Source of the DNA: Bryum argenteum | Taxonomy: Eukaryota; Streptophyta; Bryopsida; Bryales; Bryaceae | Direction: 5' to 3' | Assembly: GCA_037043015.1 (NCBI GenBank) | Contig: CM073322.1 | Span: 1,933,601-1,997,600, forward strand | DNA: 64,000 nucleotides | Shown here: piece by piece, positions 27,479-39,537 of the stretch | Position numbering within the stretch: the stretch's first letter is position 1 | Layout: each line of letters starts with the position of its first letter | Notes under the pieces: generated by a model | What the model was told of the DNA's origin: nothing | What the model saw: only the letters and a program-made list of their open reading frames with translations | Databases searched by the model: none | Program-made: the position numbers and the translations under genes

Positions 27479-30400
27479 ATGGACTTCGAGTTGCGAGCTG
27501 CAAAAGCGAAATGGGAGAAGGAGCAGAAGGAGAAGAAAGAGAAGGCGCGGAAGCGATTAGAGTCTGAGAAAAAAGCTCGAGAAGAAGCAGCAAAGCGGCA
27601 GGAAGCGATCGAGGCAGCGCAGCGAATTCGACGATTGGAAGAAATGGCTGCAGCTCTTGCCGTAAGTATCTCATCTCGTTCACTTTGACTACTAAATCGT
27701 TCTCCCTCACTAATTGTTATTGGTATTGTGTTTAGGCGTCAGAGCGAGAACAGGCGGATCTCGAAGCTGGCGATGGGATTGTTTATAACCGAGTGTTTAA
27801 AGCGTTGCCTATTGCTAGCAAAGGCGACAAGATTCGGCTTCCCCCTTCGGCGTTCGAGCACCTTTCTTCCTCTAACGCCATTGACAAAGGCCCTATGTTC
27901 TTTGAAGTCTCTGCTGTGCATCCTCGCCCCGCATCCTCAGAAGAGGTATAGTCTGTTTTCACTGCAATTGATCAACTTTTCTGATGCTTTGCTCATCTTC
28001 GACAGAGATGTAGCTCCTCTCGATCAACCTGTAATCACTATAGTGAGTTCCCGATGCTTGTTGTGATCTTCCTCACCTTCGGACGAGGTATAGCTCTTAT
28101 CACTGCAAATCGATCAGCCCCAGATCATCATGGCGATCTTATACTGCAATGGATCAACCATTGGCAGTTTCTGATGCTTGTTGTGGTATTGCTCACCTTT
28201 GAAAGAGGTTTAGCACTCATTACTGCAAATTGATCAACCTTGATACCGTGATGCTTGTTGTATTAGTGCTTACCTTCGGAAGGGGTATAGCTCTTTTTGA
28301 TCAACCCCAAATCAGCATAGCGAGTTCGTGATGTTTGTTGTGATATTGCTCACCGTAGAAAGAGGTATAGCTCTTTTCAAATAACCCGAATTCACCATAG
28401 CGAGTTCCAGATGCTTGCTCACCTTCGAAAGAGCTACAGCTCTTTTCACTACAGACTGATCAACTCTTCTTATGCACTTGCTCAGGATGGAAGAACTGCA
28501 ACCCATGCAGGAGTGCTAGAGTTTACAGCAGAAGAGGGGCACGTGGAGCTTCCACCCCACGTATGGCGAAACGGGGGATTTTCAGATACGAGTAAAGAGG
28601 CAAGAGTTCGTTACGTGCGTCTTCCAAAAGGGAAATACGCAAAGCTGCAACCTGAAGGACGAGATTTCGCAGTAGTACTCAACCACAAAGCTGTTTTAGA
28701 AACCGAGCTGCGGCAGCACGCGTCATTGACGCAGGGTGACTTACTCACAGTCCAGCACGGCGGCGTCGAATACGGCCTGAGAGTATTAGAACTCAAACCA
28801 CAAACCTCAGTCTCTGTCCTGGAAACAGACTTAGAAGTTGATGTGGTCGGAGCTGAAGATTCATCAGCAAGCTCTCAAAGCAGGTTAACACCGTTGACGC
28901 TCGGAAAGGCTGAAAGTGGTGTTGTGGAAGAAGGAAGCTACTCGTATTACCGTTTCACGATCGATTCCCAGCTTGAGAAAGGGGTTGAAGCTCGCAGCTT
29001 GGATGTTTTGGTGCATTTAGAAGTGGAGAATCAGAGTGAGGCAGATGCAGATTTGTATGTGGCTGCACATCCGCTACTTTTTCCTACGAAACATCAGCAT
29101 CAGTGGTCTTCCCATGATGTGGGATCGAAAGTCATTTGCTTGACGGCCTCTTCGAAGGAAGTGAAGGCTGGTGGATATAGTGTTGGAGTTTTTGGATTTC
29201 AAGGAAATACTCGATTCTCGTTGCGCGTGGAAGCGAAGGCTGTTGAAGTTGTCGAAGCTTCCACTCAGGGACAGCGGCTGATGAGTAGTAGTAGCGGCAG
29301 CACCTCCTCGCAGCCTGTTGATGATGGGTTTACTCAATGTGAGAATTGTAAACAGTCGGTTCCTGCCAGAACACTCATGCTCCATGAAGCGTATTGTAGG
29401 TAAGACCTCATTCACTTCTTGCCTCTTCTAACAAGCTATAAGCTTTTGCTCTTATTCGTAACTGACGTTTTTGACTTAGTGGTCGATCCTGAAAAGAGTC
29501 AACTGTTTCAACAATTTTCGATTGTGCATAAGGTAGCTTATGTGGGTAGAAAACCGATTGTGACTTGTGCTGTAGACGGCATAACTTCTTCATAGCATGG
29601 ATTTGTAAATGACGTTCTTTGATTTGGTGCAAGTGTGTCTCTTTCAAATAATCAATCACCATTCCACATGGTCGTTATAAGACCCACAAGTTTTTGACAT
29701 TGAAAAGGGTTAAGTGTTCCGACAGTTGTGGTTTATGGCTTGTGTATTGACTGGACTGTAAAATTGTGCTGTAGACGTCATAACCTCGCATGTCAACACC
29801 CTGGCTGCGGTGTGGTGCTACGAAAAAGCGACAAGGACAAACATGCGCATTGCAGCAAGTGTGGACTCGGCTTGACAGGAGATGAGTTACCGAAGCACAT
29901 GAAAGTGTTTCATGAACGCCTCAAGTGCGAATGTGGAGTCGAGCTCGAGATGGAAGCCATGGTAAGCAAGCTTTCATATCTTGTAACTCCAAATTAAACC
30001 GAAAGTGTTCGATAGCTTTCTCCAAGTTGCAGGTCTTTCCATGGGGTGTGTATGATAGATCAATGGCGAACCCTTTTTTAGTGTTAACCTCCCATACTTG
30101 TTCTTGTTTAACATAGAAAAATGTAAAGCAACAATTGGCCTTGATTCTAGCTTGTTTTGGGCCCGCTCTGATTGTGGAGATGGTGCATGCAGGTGGATCA
30201 TCGAGCTTCCTCCTGCCCGAAGCGATTAGTGAGCTGCCGATTCTGCGGAGACATGGTGCAAGCGGGAGCAGCGGCAGAGAATGTCCGTGACAAACTGAAA
30301 GGCTTGAACCAGCACGAAAGCGAGTGCGGTGCTCGCACTGCAGACTGCGATATCTGTAAGCGTGCGATCATGTTGAAAGAGATGGACATTCACACAGCTG

Positions 30401-30732
30401 CAGCTCACGGACCACGAACCACCCATTCTCCTCCTCGCCATCAACCGACTGCACCGACACCGGCTGCTCCAAGCCCGCATGTGGTCGAGTGCCCGATTTG
30501 TTCAGTGAGTTTCCGAGGCTTAGACCACGAGCAACAACTGAATGCTCATCTCGACAATGCACACTTCTCGCCACAGCAGCAGGTGCCGCCCTTGCCAAGT
30601 GCTATGGATGTTGATGGTGAGCAACAGCATGATTTGTCTGCGCTTCGAAGTTTGACTGTTTCGTGCCCCATTTGTGGCATGGCTGTGCATAGTGAGCGAG
30701 ATTTGAGCCAACACATTGATCTTGTTCATTGA
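27479..30732 (+). CDS. UFD1-domain/zinc-finger protein (plant PRLI-interacting factor K type)
   Basis: Five exons (27479-27661, 27736-27945, 28486-29399, 29775-29961, 30193-30732) encode 677 residues. Residues 5-60 form a charged helix (WEKEQKEKKEKARKRLE). Residues 65-245 or so are the UFD1 double-psi barrel, with DKIRLPPSAFEHL, THAGVLEFTAEEG and YAKLQPEGRDF. The C-terminal half carries Cys/His fingers: CENCKQSVPARTLMLHEAYC, then CQHPGCG, HCSKCG, CECG, a CPKRLVSCRFCGDMV finger, and two C2H2-like ends (CPICSVSF..., CPICGMAVHSE...). UFD1 barrels bind ubiquitin and recruit Cdc48/p97; the fingers recall TRAF-type domains. The domain order matches Arabidopsis PRLI-interacting factor K. The role is inferred as ubiquitin-linked protein turnover. 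Introns 2 and 3 contain tandem copies of their own splice junctions. Confidence 0.92.
27946..28485 (+). repeat. UFD1-like intron 2, built of seven tandem units
   Basis: Units of about 65-120 bp start near 27936, 28003, 28081, 28201, 28280, 28360 and 28429. Consensus features are GAAAGAGGTATAGCTCTT, CACTGCAAATTGATCAACC, CATAGCGAGTTC, GATGCTTGTTGTG and TTGCTCACCTTC. The true donor (GAAGAG/GTATAG) is the start of unit one. The true acceptor (TTGCTCAG) is the end of unit seven and differs by one base from the TTGCTCAC of other units. Confidence 0.88.
29565..29585 (+). repeat. Duplicate of exon 4 acceptor in UFD1-like intron 3
   Basis: TTGTGCTGTAGACGGCATAAC repeats the real junction at 29764-29784 with one change, 199 bp upstream. 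Weaker matches extend upstream of both. Confidence 0.8.
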
Positions 30733-30837
30733 TTAGAAAAACCATTCTTTTCATTCTGATTGTAAACAAGTGAATACAAGATTATTCTGTTATCTGTACA
30801 AAGTTGAGAGGATGTTCTGGAACCCTCTTCCTAGTCC

Positions 30838-30930
30838 TATGGATGTCGATACACAACTTTGCCCAATTTGTGGCATAGCTGTGCATAGTGAGCGAGACTT
30901 GAGCCAGCATATTGATCTTGTTTGTTGATC
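30838..30930 (+). pseudogene. Duplicate of the last UFD1-like zinc finger
   Basis: It repeats the final exon from the ATGGATGT codons to the stop, about 196 bp downstream, with an internal deletion. It remains open in frame for 29 residues (CPICGIAVHSERDLSQHIDL, then a stop) and is preceded by an acceptor-like CTTCCTAG. It could be a relic or an alternative last exon. Confidence 0.75.
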
Positions 30931-33597
30931 AGGAGCTTCATTAAAATCGTTCATTGATCAGCAGGCTCTTCGAAATCTTTCATGAGTATTTGTACAGATT
31001 TGAGAGGACGTTTCTTTCATGTCCTTCCTTGTCACTGATGAATATTGATACATAAGTCAGATAGTGAAGTAGCTTAAAGTTGTTCGGACAAGGTAGCATT
31101 CCATTTGTGTAAGGCCGGTCCTGTGCAGGAAAAAGAGCTCAGTAGGGAAATCTGCAGGAAGCTCATGGAGCGGTATATATGTATTTAGAGTAAAATACGC
31201 TTATGGGAATTCATGTGTAGTTGCACAAGAAACTTCGAAATTCAATCTCCAAAATTGTCCCACTACTTTCAGCCTTCTCCAGAGCACAAATTTGCTCCAT
31301 GAAATCCCCTAGAGTTAGCCCTTCTTGATATCACAGTTGAGATGCATCATGTGGAACTCAAATCAATGAAACCAAACTTGAAGCTACAAAGCATATATTA
31401 GAGTGCTTCTTAGAAAAGAGGATTCATGTTCTAAATTTCTAGATTTTTGGTTTGAAATGTCTCAATTTGAAAAAGAAAATAAATTAATCCGATGGAGTTT
31501 TGGGAGAGAGTGAGCGTGTATAAAAGTTTCAATCCCAATCGCAGCGTTGTTGCCGAATGGTGCATGAGCAAACTTTGTTGAAAATCTACGAAATCATAAA
31601 GAATGAGTTGTTGGAAGATGCGTGATCCACGAGATCAAAAATGGGATGTGCACGTGGAGGAGATGCTCTAGGTATGAAAGTAGGGACAATGTCTCAATTT
31701 TTAGACCTTGGGAAAACGGAGGGTTTTATGTTGTAAGCCGTTTGGTTACTAACTTTCGTCTGTGCGAGATAGAAACTGCTAGTGTCCAGAGTGGAAGAAA
31801 CACATGTGATTCCTTCCTTCCTTTGTGCATGCATGCATTTGCACGTCTAGAGCATCATTGAGCGTTAACCGATTAACATAGACTTTGCTTATGGAGAATA
31901 TCAAGTCTCACCACAAGTTTATAAGTATTCTAAAGAAGTGTGAGCATTGGAATAGAGTTGTGACCAGTTTGACATCAAAATATAAGTGAGAAGTTGAGTA
32001 CAGTGAGAGCTACAGGGAAGATTCTGTTGGAATCAAGCCCCTCGGGCTTGCTTGGGCGTTTAAGGGTTAAGATCTCTTCACATCCCCTTTGCACATTGCA
32101 AACAACGAGCTCCACGGCCTTTCCAATTCTATGGTATCTAAATTACAATGATGGTTCAAAGTTCAAGCAATAGTGTTAGTTCAAGCAAAAGTTCAAGCAA
32201 TAGATATATTTTCTTAATGAGGCCAAGTATATTTTGCCTCAATGTCCACATACATATAGGCAAAACATGTGATGAAAACTCCATTCACACAAGAAATAAA
32301 GAAATAACAAGAAAAACATGTATTCACAAAGTTTGTATTATAGCAATCATTGTTTGTATCGTTTGCATAAAGAACACAAGATAATATGTTTCTATAGCGT
32401 TCATTGTTTGATTGATGAAAGTATAATTTTTAATCTTGTTTTTTTGAAATACCACACAAGAGTTTCCAAAATATCCGGACATAACTAGCGTAAATATTGA
32501 AAAGGGCTAGCTTGTCATTCTTAAGTGCTTTTTCAATTCTTTAACTGAGACACCTTTTTTTTTTTTAAGTGATTTTAAATATTGCAAATAACATCATGAT
32601 ATTAATAATCAAGATTAATCTCACACAATAGGATTTGAAGCAAATACTAAAATAAGTCATCATGTGGAGCAGAAGACTTGTATCGCCAATAAGTGAAAGA
32701 TGGAATTTTTTTTGAAAGTAAAGAAACACAAATCTTCCTGGAAGTTGAGGACTTCAAATAAAAAGATGTACAACTCTAAACATGAGACTTCGCAGAAATG
32801 GACTTGAATATTAATCAGCATATTACATACTAATAATATACGAAGCTGTTATTTCTAAATTTATTTAATTGTTCGTTTACTTAAAGCCAAGTAACATCCT
32901 AGTCCCAAACATCATGAAAATGTTGAGAGAGCAATATGGAGAGAGAGGTCTAAATGGGGTCGATTGTTTAGAAACAGATTGGCTGCTTTTACAGAAACTG
33001 TAACTTCGGCTCAATGTATCTAAAGATTTGCTAATCCATACAGTGAAACTTGATAAAAATTGGTGGGTAAACTAATTAGACAATTATAAACAAGATCCTA
33101 CAATTGGAATTCCCAAAATCAAATTCAAAGAAGCTTTGTTCACGGATTCAGATATAGCCATCTAGAAGTCAATGCTAAGCTTCTCCTTGACTCTCGTTGT
33201 CTGATGGCACCTGATCAAATAATGCAATTGACCAAAGCATTGCATGTAGAGTGAGGAAATCTCCCCATTTCATTTAACCAATTTCCTATGACCAATAGCA
33301 GAAATCTCCTCAAATGCTTAATTTCTTTCAAATAGGCCTTTGAGGTCTTCTCCAAAAATGTACCAGACTATTTTCTAATCTTTCTCAAAAAATGTTTTCA
33401 CTACTGTTGTACCTACTTTACCTTCAAGATGCCCTAAACTCCTGATTTCAGCCTCGAATTCAATGTGAGCCACCCAATGAAACAAGCGTTCGGTTGCTTG
33501 TAAGCCTGAATCACAATGGCAGAGTGAAGCTTACTCCGCCATGGCCAGACCTTCTCGGGTGTCCCACCAGCAATGGCTCAATCCTTTGTAAAGAATA
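30931..33597. other. Intergenic, AT-rich
   Basis: It contains a further faint duplicate of the UFD1-like 3' flank (to about 31030), a solo right end of a TTAA-family element (31962-32070) and short AAAGTTCAAGCAATAG repeats (32158-32205). No gene is recognised. Confidence 0.55.
31962..32070 (+). mobile_element. Right-end fragment of TTAA-family MITE
   Basis: It matches the last 109 bp of 22736-23105 and 48387-48748, ending GGGCGTTTAAGGGTTAA. The left part is missing. Confidence 0.75.
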
Positions 33598-34905
33598 TCA
33601 CGGCCAAGCATGCACGAAGAATCCTTTCGCTCTCAAACCAGCAAGCAAGTGCACAGCCTGATCCCTGGTATGATCCTGGAACTGGAACCACCCGAATCCA
33701 CCCATGGAGAAATCACTATAATGAATCTCCACAAACAACTCATCAACAATGTCCGCCATCTGAGGGTCGTCAATCCAGCGATGGAGTATCGCCCACTCAC
33801 TCCCCTCGATATCCATCTTCACAACCACCGTGTCGTCGGCAGTCAACTTGAGCTCCTCCTTGATGAAGCGCGTGATGTTCAAAGCATTCTTGCTCTCATC
33901 GTCGAAATCCGACACGAACTTATTATACAACTTCATCCGCTTGATCATCCAGGACGGGATCCTCGGGGTCTCGTTCACCACAGTCGCCAGCATATTCGCC
34001 TCCGCAACGTTCGAAGCCTCCACGTAGGGAGCTTCCGGAAACTGGAACAACGCCTTGTCGATCTCGAACACGTGAACCTCAGTGAAATCGCATGGGTACA
34101 TTCGTGAAAACCACTGCACGCTCGTGTTGAACATGTTGCCGCCCAGGTCTAACAATACACGCCGCTTCCGTAAGTTGAGATCGACCCTGTCACCGACGCC
34201 GTCAGATCCAGATATCGACAAGAAATTCAAAAAGAGAGATTTTTTATGACTGCAAACGTAGAGAGTTTGAGATCGACCCTGTCACCGACATCGACCAATC
34301 TAAGATCTAGACATCGACAAGACATCCAAAAGGAGAGAGTATTTATAACTGCAAAAGAGAGAGATGGATCGCCGACACCGATCAACTCAGATCTAGAAGA
34401 AACTGCAAAAGGCAGAGTCTGGATGAACTGCTAAAGAGAGAGAAATTTGATAAACTGAAATTAAACGAGAGAGTTGCAAAAGAGAGATTTTGATTATGGG
34501 AACCTACTTGTTGCCGAGCAGCCATGGAAGAATGTGGGTCTTGTCTTCAACGTCTGCAACGTACTTGAGCGCGTACCCTCGTCGAAAGTTGTGTACGTCG
34601 TCGAGCGCTTCAATCTGGTGACCTTTCACTCTGCAAACAGCCGGCTTCCCGACCCACTTCATCTGACGCCATGGATCCTCCCCCGTCCGGACTGCTATCG
34701 AAGGCAAATGGCCGACGATCGAGCCACAATGCCTCTCATCGGCTAGGGTTGGAAATCCTCCTCTGTCGGCCGAAGAAGCCACAGACGACGACCGAGTGTA
34801 GATGTCGATGGAGATGAAGGAAAGGAGGAAGAGGATTATGGAGAAGTAAATGAGTGGATCTACTCGCCGAATCGCATTCAGCGACCGGCGAACCAAAGTG
34901 GCCAT
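33598..34905 (-). CDS. FkbM-like methyltransferase-domain membrane protein, plant family
   Basis: Two exons (34905-34508 and 34186-33598) join in phase 2 (GCAACAA/GTAGG, GACAG/GGTC) to give 328 residues. A short basic N-terminus precedes a hydrophobic anchor at about residues 17-35, suggesting a type II Golgi or ER membrane protein. The C-terminal half has VLLDLGGNMFNTSVQWF, a Rossmann SAM-binding motif I, then FTEVHVFEID, the acidic residue that would hold the cofactor ribose. VKMDIEGSEW follows, the FkbM/FkbM-like hallmark, then VDELFVEIHY. This combination matches a plant family annotated as methyltransferase FkbM or DUF7870. Its substrate is unknown. The intron contains tandem copies of the exon 2 acceptor. 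Confidence 0.88.
34187..34507 (-). repeat. FkbM-like intron made of tandem units
   Basis: The 23-bp junction TTGAGATCGACCCTGTCACCGAC (plus-strand reading, split here as TTGAGATCGACC and CTGTCACCGAC) occurs at 34175-34197, the true acceptor, and unchanged at 34267-34289, 92 bp away. A third, degenerate unit starts near 34368. Each unit also holds AGATCTAGACATCGACAAGA-like and AACTGCAAAAGAGAGAG-like stretches. Confidence 0.85.
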
Positions 34906-37900
34906 TTGTTGTTCTCACTGGAGTGTTTGTGTCTGTTCCTGCACGTACTGAATAATGAGTGAGGCCGAGTCTTGGCTGAACGATGGACCTATGACCGTGT
35001 ATGGGGCCTATTACCGTGCCAAGTTGGAACGTACATCAAAGTTAAAAGTGTATAAGGTAGACAAATGTGTGCATCTTCTTGAACCGCCCACTCTAGATTC
35101 CTACCTACTTTCTAGATCTCGTGTAGAAGGATGTACCTCATGTACACATGGAGCATGTGAACGGTTTTTGGTAATGTGGTACATGTCACTTCTAAAAGAA
35201 AATTAAAAAATCCATAAGAATTAGAAAAAATATGAAAACTTATTTATTTCGTCATATCTAAAATTGAAATATATTGATTCATATTCCAAGTTTCCAACTA
35301 TAGTATAATCCTCAAATGCATGGTTTGAAAATTGTTTACTTTATCCTAAGCTCGGTATGAAAAAATTGTATTGGATCATAGCACGTCTTTGACCAAGGTC
35401 ATGAAGTGTTCATTGAATCTTTTACCGTGCTCACTTGAAGATTGAGTGATCACATGCTACTACAATTTGGTGTAACTTTATATTAATGTGCATCTCCATT
35501 ATAAAGGTAATTTGTTAAATATTAACAGATATTTTAGCAAAATAATTTTGTAGTGGAATTAGTGTGGTGAGCAATTTGTGTGCTTGGGCAAAGTAAGTAG
35601 AAGAACGGACCTATTGTAACCATCTTTTTTAGACCCTTTCAATATTTGTAATGAATTATTGAGGTTGAACTTGAAGGTGTTCCTAAAATGGTGCAATCTA
35701 GAATGAATGCGGTAAGTATGTTGAAAATCACTTTTATAGCTATTGGTGTACCTCCTACAGAGTTCACTCGTGTGGGCCATTTTTTGTCTTGCACCGTTAC
35801 TAAGCAAGCAACCTTATAAATCTTCACCTTGTTAAAAAAAAAAAATTGTAGATCACAGCGAGGTCAGAAAGTGCTTTGTAAACGTATGAGCATGCCTAAT
35901 TGAAAATCAACCTTCTAGACCCAAGTGACCACACACTACAAGTTAAGCGACCACATTTGTTCTACTAGAGAATGGTCAAGATGGGAGACCTATGACCGCA
36001 AACTGTGCCAAATCTTCCGCATTCTCAAGCGTTGAATACACCTATGGCAGATTTGCGCAAGGTTTTTGTCACCCGTCACCATCTTTCTCAGCGTTCACAA
36101 TTTTAAAACAGTGAAAGTGACAAAGTGACTCCACAAACCGATTGTGGCATTTTAATGTACCTTGGAAATGTCCCAAATCATAGGTGCATTCAACCAAAAT
36201 TCTCCACATCATGCTTTGAACATGCAACTAGGTAACTATAGAGGAATCAAAGTGCTATGACCAAAGTCAGTAGTGGACGTACCACCGTGGCCACTTGGAA
36301 AACCGACGTCATGGGCCGGGGGATGAAGAATGCTACGAGCTGAGTGAGCGTGGATACTAGAATACCAGAACATTCGCATCTGCCCTGAACTGTAAACCTC
36401 AGTCTTGGATCAATCTGAGGTTGAGCAATTTTGCAAATAGCTGATATTGTGTGCACAGAATTTGAGGTTTCCACCCATGAGCAGTACTTGAGCAATGAGG
36501 TGATTAGTCAGAGCAAAGTACAATGGAATATCTGCAGCTTGCATCATCCCCTGCAATTTGAGAGTACTCGTGCACTGGCCTGCCCTTTTGTATTTCACCG
36601 ACACTCTACACTTCCCGACCACCGTGCTAATCACATTATTTTTTAATTATTTTGTAACAATCGATGTATTAATCGATTGAGCAATCAATCCCATATCACA
36701 TGTTACTGTGGGACTTTGTCACCAAAGTGCAGTGGAGCCGTGTGTTTAACCGTATCTTCATTCATTTTTCTTTTACTACTAATGTCAAAAGAGCCAGATT
36801 GCGGTTGTTTTGCCTTCATTCAATCTTTGACTTTTTCATATCTTCTCAAGAAGACCATGCATGCCTTAAGATTCCTTACCTACAAGATATTTAACTTGCA
36901 CTTAGTTTACTTGAACTAAAGGAGTTATTCATTCTCAAAGTTCAGATGTGTAATTGGGGCAGGATCAAAACTGAAACATGATTCATGAGATCTGCTATAC
37001 CTATTTTTTTCGGGCAGCTTCGACCGTAATACCGGTCTCCCCTATGCGGACTAGTTGGCTCTTCAAGAGCTCGATCCTTCCAAGAAATGAAGCAATAGTG
37101 TCACCGGGCTTCACCTTTGCAACGAAGAACTTCACTCTCAGATTGTGAACATTCTCATGTTCTCATTGGCTCGTTGGTCATGCATTGTCTTCAAGATCTC
37201 TCATATTGCATTAGATGTTGTGCAACTCTACATGCTTGATATTTAACGCTTGATATTTAACGCTTGATGTTTAACGCTTGATATTTAACGCTTGACCGCT
37301 TGTGATAGAAAAAAGTATCCATAACTATCTTTCTTAACCCAATCTACCAATGCCATGGGATCGATTTCTGCGGCTTTTACTACTCTCATAACTAATTTCA
37401 TCTAGAATGACCATGTATGGTAATTGTTGCCATTGAAGGCATGGATGTGACGAGCCTTACTACACCCAATGTGATCTCCCATTTCGCTCAAGACTCCCAC
37501 TGCCAAAAAGAAACTCCCACTCCTGACAAGAATGTGCTTAAATGGCTGTAGCTAGGCGACTAATGGTAAAAACTCTTGTAGTAGTACTTCCACTCTGACT
37601 AGCAAAACTCTCCACCGAAACTTGCAATCACAACTACTTCTTGAACAAGTGAAACCTCTCACTTGACAGAAAATAAAACCTCTCTTGCCGAACTCGTAGT
37701 ACTTTTGCTATTAAAAGCAATCCTCTCCCACTGATATAGGAATCCTTTTCAAGGGCATTAGTTTACTCAAACCAAAAGAAGTGAGATAGTCTTTTTCGGA
37801 AGCCAAAGGCTAGGGCCCATAACCTATTAGAGTAATTAAAGATCAGCTTACTCTTACAAACACAGAACCTCACCATAAATCTATTCCCAACTTATCAAGT

Positions 37901-38640
37901 CATGAAGCGTATAACAGTGCTTCAAGCACAATGCATCCTTACAGGGCAATGGCTCTCCTTACCGACAACCAATGCAACACAAAATCTACGCATGTGAATC
38001 GCTGACTTTGTCACTCAGTCGGCCAAATTACACTTAAATAATATTAGAACTGGTTCTGCGAATCCCCACTTGCACACAAGCTTCCAAAACGTGCACCAGA
38101 TCGTGAGTAATTCCCTCTTACTGAGGGCGAATCTATAACTTACCAGTGAGCGGAGAATCTCTTAGCAAGATAGATTGATTCAAGGCCATAAGGTACATTC
38201 CACCAGATTCCCGCTTCTCACTTGGTTTTGTGTTGAGTCAGTAAAGCTTCAAGATTATTGTAATCTGTAGACTTCGCCAGCCATTCTGAGTCCTCGATAG
38301 TTTGTCGGTAGGGAGATTCTAGGGTTGAGCATTAGATTCTCACTGCAAGGTAGATGGCCATATTCGTTACATTGAGACAATATGTGCACTTCGAGACTTT
38401 GAGCATACTTTAAGTCTGTTGGAGTTATCCCCGGGATGGGGATAAAACTTGAATGCAACCTTTGGGCACTAGAGGTATTCATGTGTATTGATATATAAAA
38501 GTCTCAAATAATAAAAACATTTCAATATTGAAGATGTTGAACGGTTTTTCTTTATCCCCGGATCAAATATGAGACTCCAAATCGTCTCAATATAACGAAT
38601 ATCGCCTTGTAGCCTGTAAAAGGATACTCATAATCTGGAT
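34906..38640. other. Intergenic
   Basis: No credible gene. The 35640-35760 stretch is a copy of the dispersed GTGCCCTAAAATGACACC repeat. A 16-bp repeat (CTTGATATTTAACG, four copies) lies at 37234-37297. Confidence 0.5.
37234..37297 (+). repeat. 16-bp minisatellite
   Basis: Four near-perfect units of CTTGATATTTAACG plus two bases. Confidence 0.85.
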
Positions 38641-39525
38641 TGCTGGTATCGATCTTCTGTGCTTGATTGAAGTGAAGGTCGTCATAGATGCTTCACGGAA
38701 GTTGGAGGTGTATGTAGAAAGCGCAGTGGATATCGAAGACAGTTGTTGCTTGCTTAATTTTTTTCAGAAACAGGAGGGGAAGAGTACCTACTTAGTGTAT
38801 AACATGACCTCAAATAACTATGCAAATCTCCAGGTGATAACTGTGGAGTGATATGCTGTATAAACTAAATCTTTTCTTGTTCAAAAGACTGATCTGTATG
38901 ATCGAGTGGTTGTCGATCGAGGTCCAGGAGCCGATCACGAAGAATGTGTTCACATTACAAGACAGCATTCAAGAGATTCAGTTTCAGTACAAGTTTTTCT
39001 ATTTGGTTATTGTTACAGTTTGGTTGCTCTTGCAGGAGAAAGACGTCCTTGACGACGGGCACTCCAGAACGTACTACACCCCTATTGCAGGTTCTCACTT
39101 CTCACTCCATGCTCAAGAATGATCAAATTACTTTTGTACAATTATAATTGACTACATAATCACGGATTTAAGCAAGTGGTGGAATCTGGTTTGCAGAGGG
39201 TGGCAGCGGCCCAGATTTGAACACAAAGTTGACCGCACAACTGAGCAGCTGAGTAGACGGTTGTGACACCCCTCGTGTTGGAATGTCAGACTGCAATGAT
39301 TTGAAGTTTGTAGCTGTTGTGAGACATTTTCAATCTAAAAAAATAGTTACTGTATGCAAAGTGGATTGTGTCGAATCTCTCTAGAAGAATATGTTGTTTA
39401 TGCTGAGGTTTTTGTAATGTTGCAGAGACCAACATCGCCGTCGGGAGTAGCATACAGGTCATCTCACCTGGAGCCTGAAGTAGCTTACCGACCACCAGGA
39501 CCTCCTCCCGAAGACGAAGCTTAAG
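38641..39525 (+). other. Possible multi-exon gene, unresolved
   Basis: Several short open stretches are bounded by good splice signals. Examples are 39036-39070 (encoding EKDVLDDGHSRT), 39197-39259 (encoding RFEHKVDRTTEQLSRR in the compatible frame) and 39426-39450 (stop). Upstream, 38663-38760 reads EVKVVIDASRKLEVYVESAV and 38910-38985 reads EVQEPITKNVFTLQDSIQEI. They look protein-like, but no single chain of phases could be confirmed and no family is recognised. The stop at 39450 lies 87 bp before the next gene, so both could share one transcript. Confidence 0.35.
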
Positions 39526-39537
39526 CTTGTAACACTT

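Noticed and set aside
33610-34107. 165-codon plus-strand ORF
   Set aside because: It lies antisense to the FkbM-like coding exon and shows no domain.
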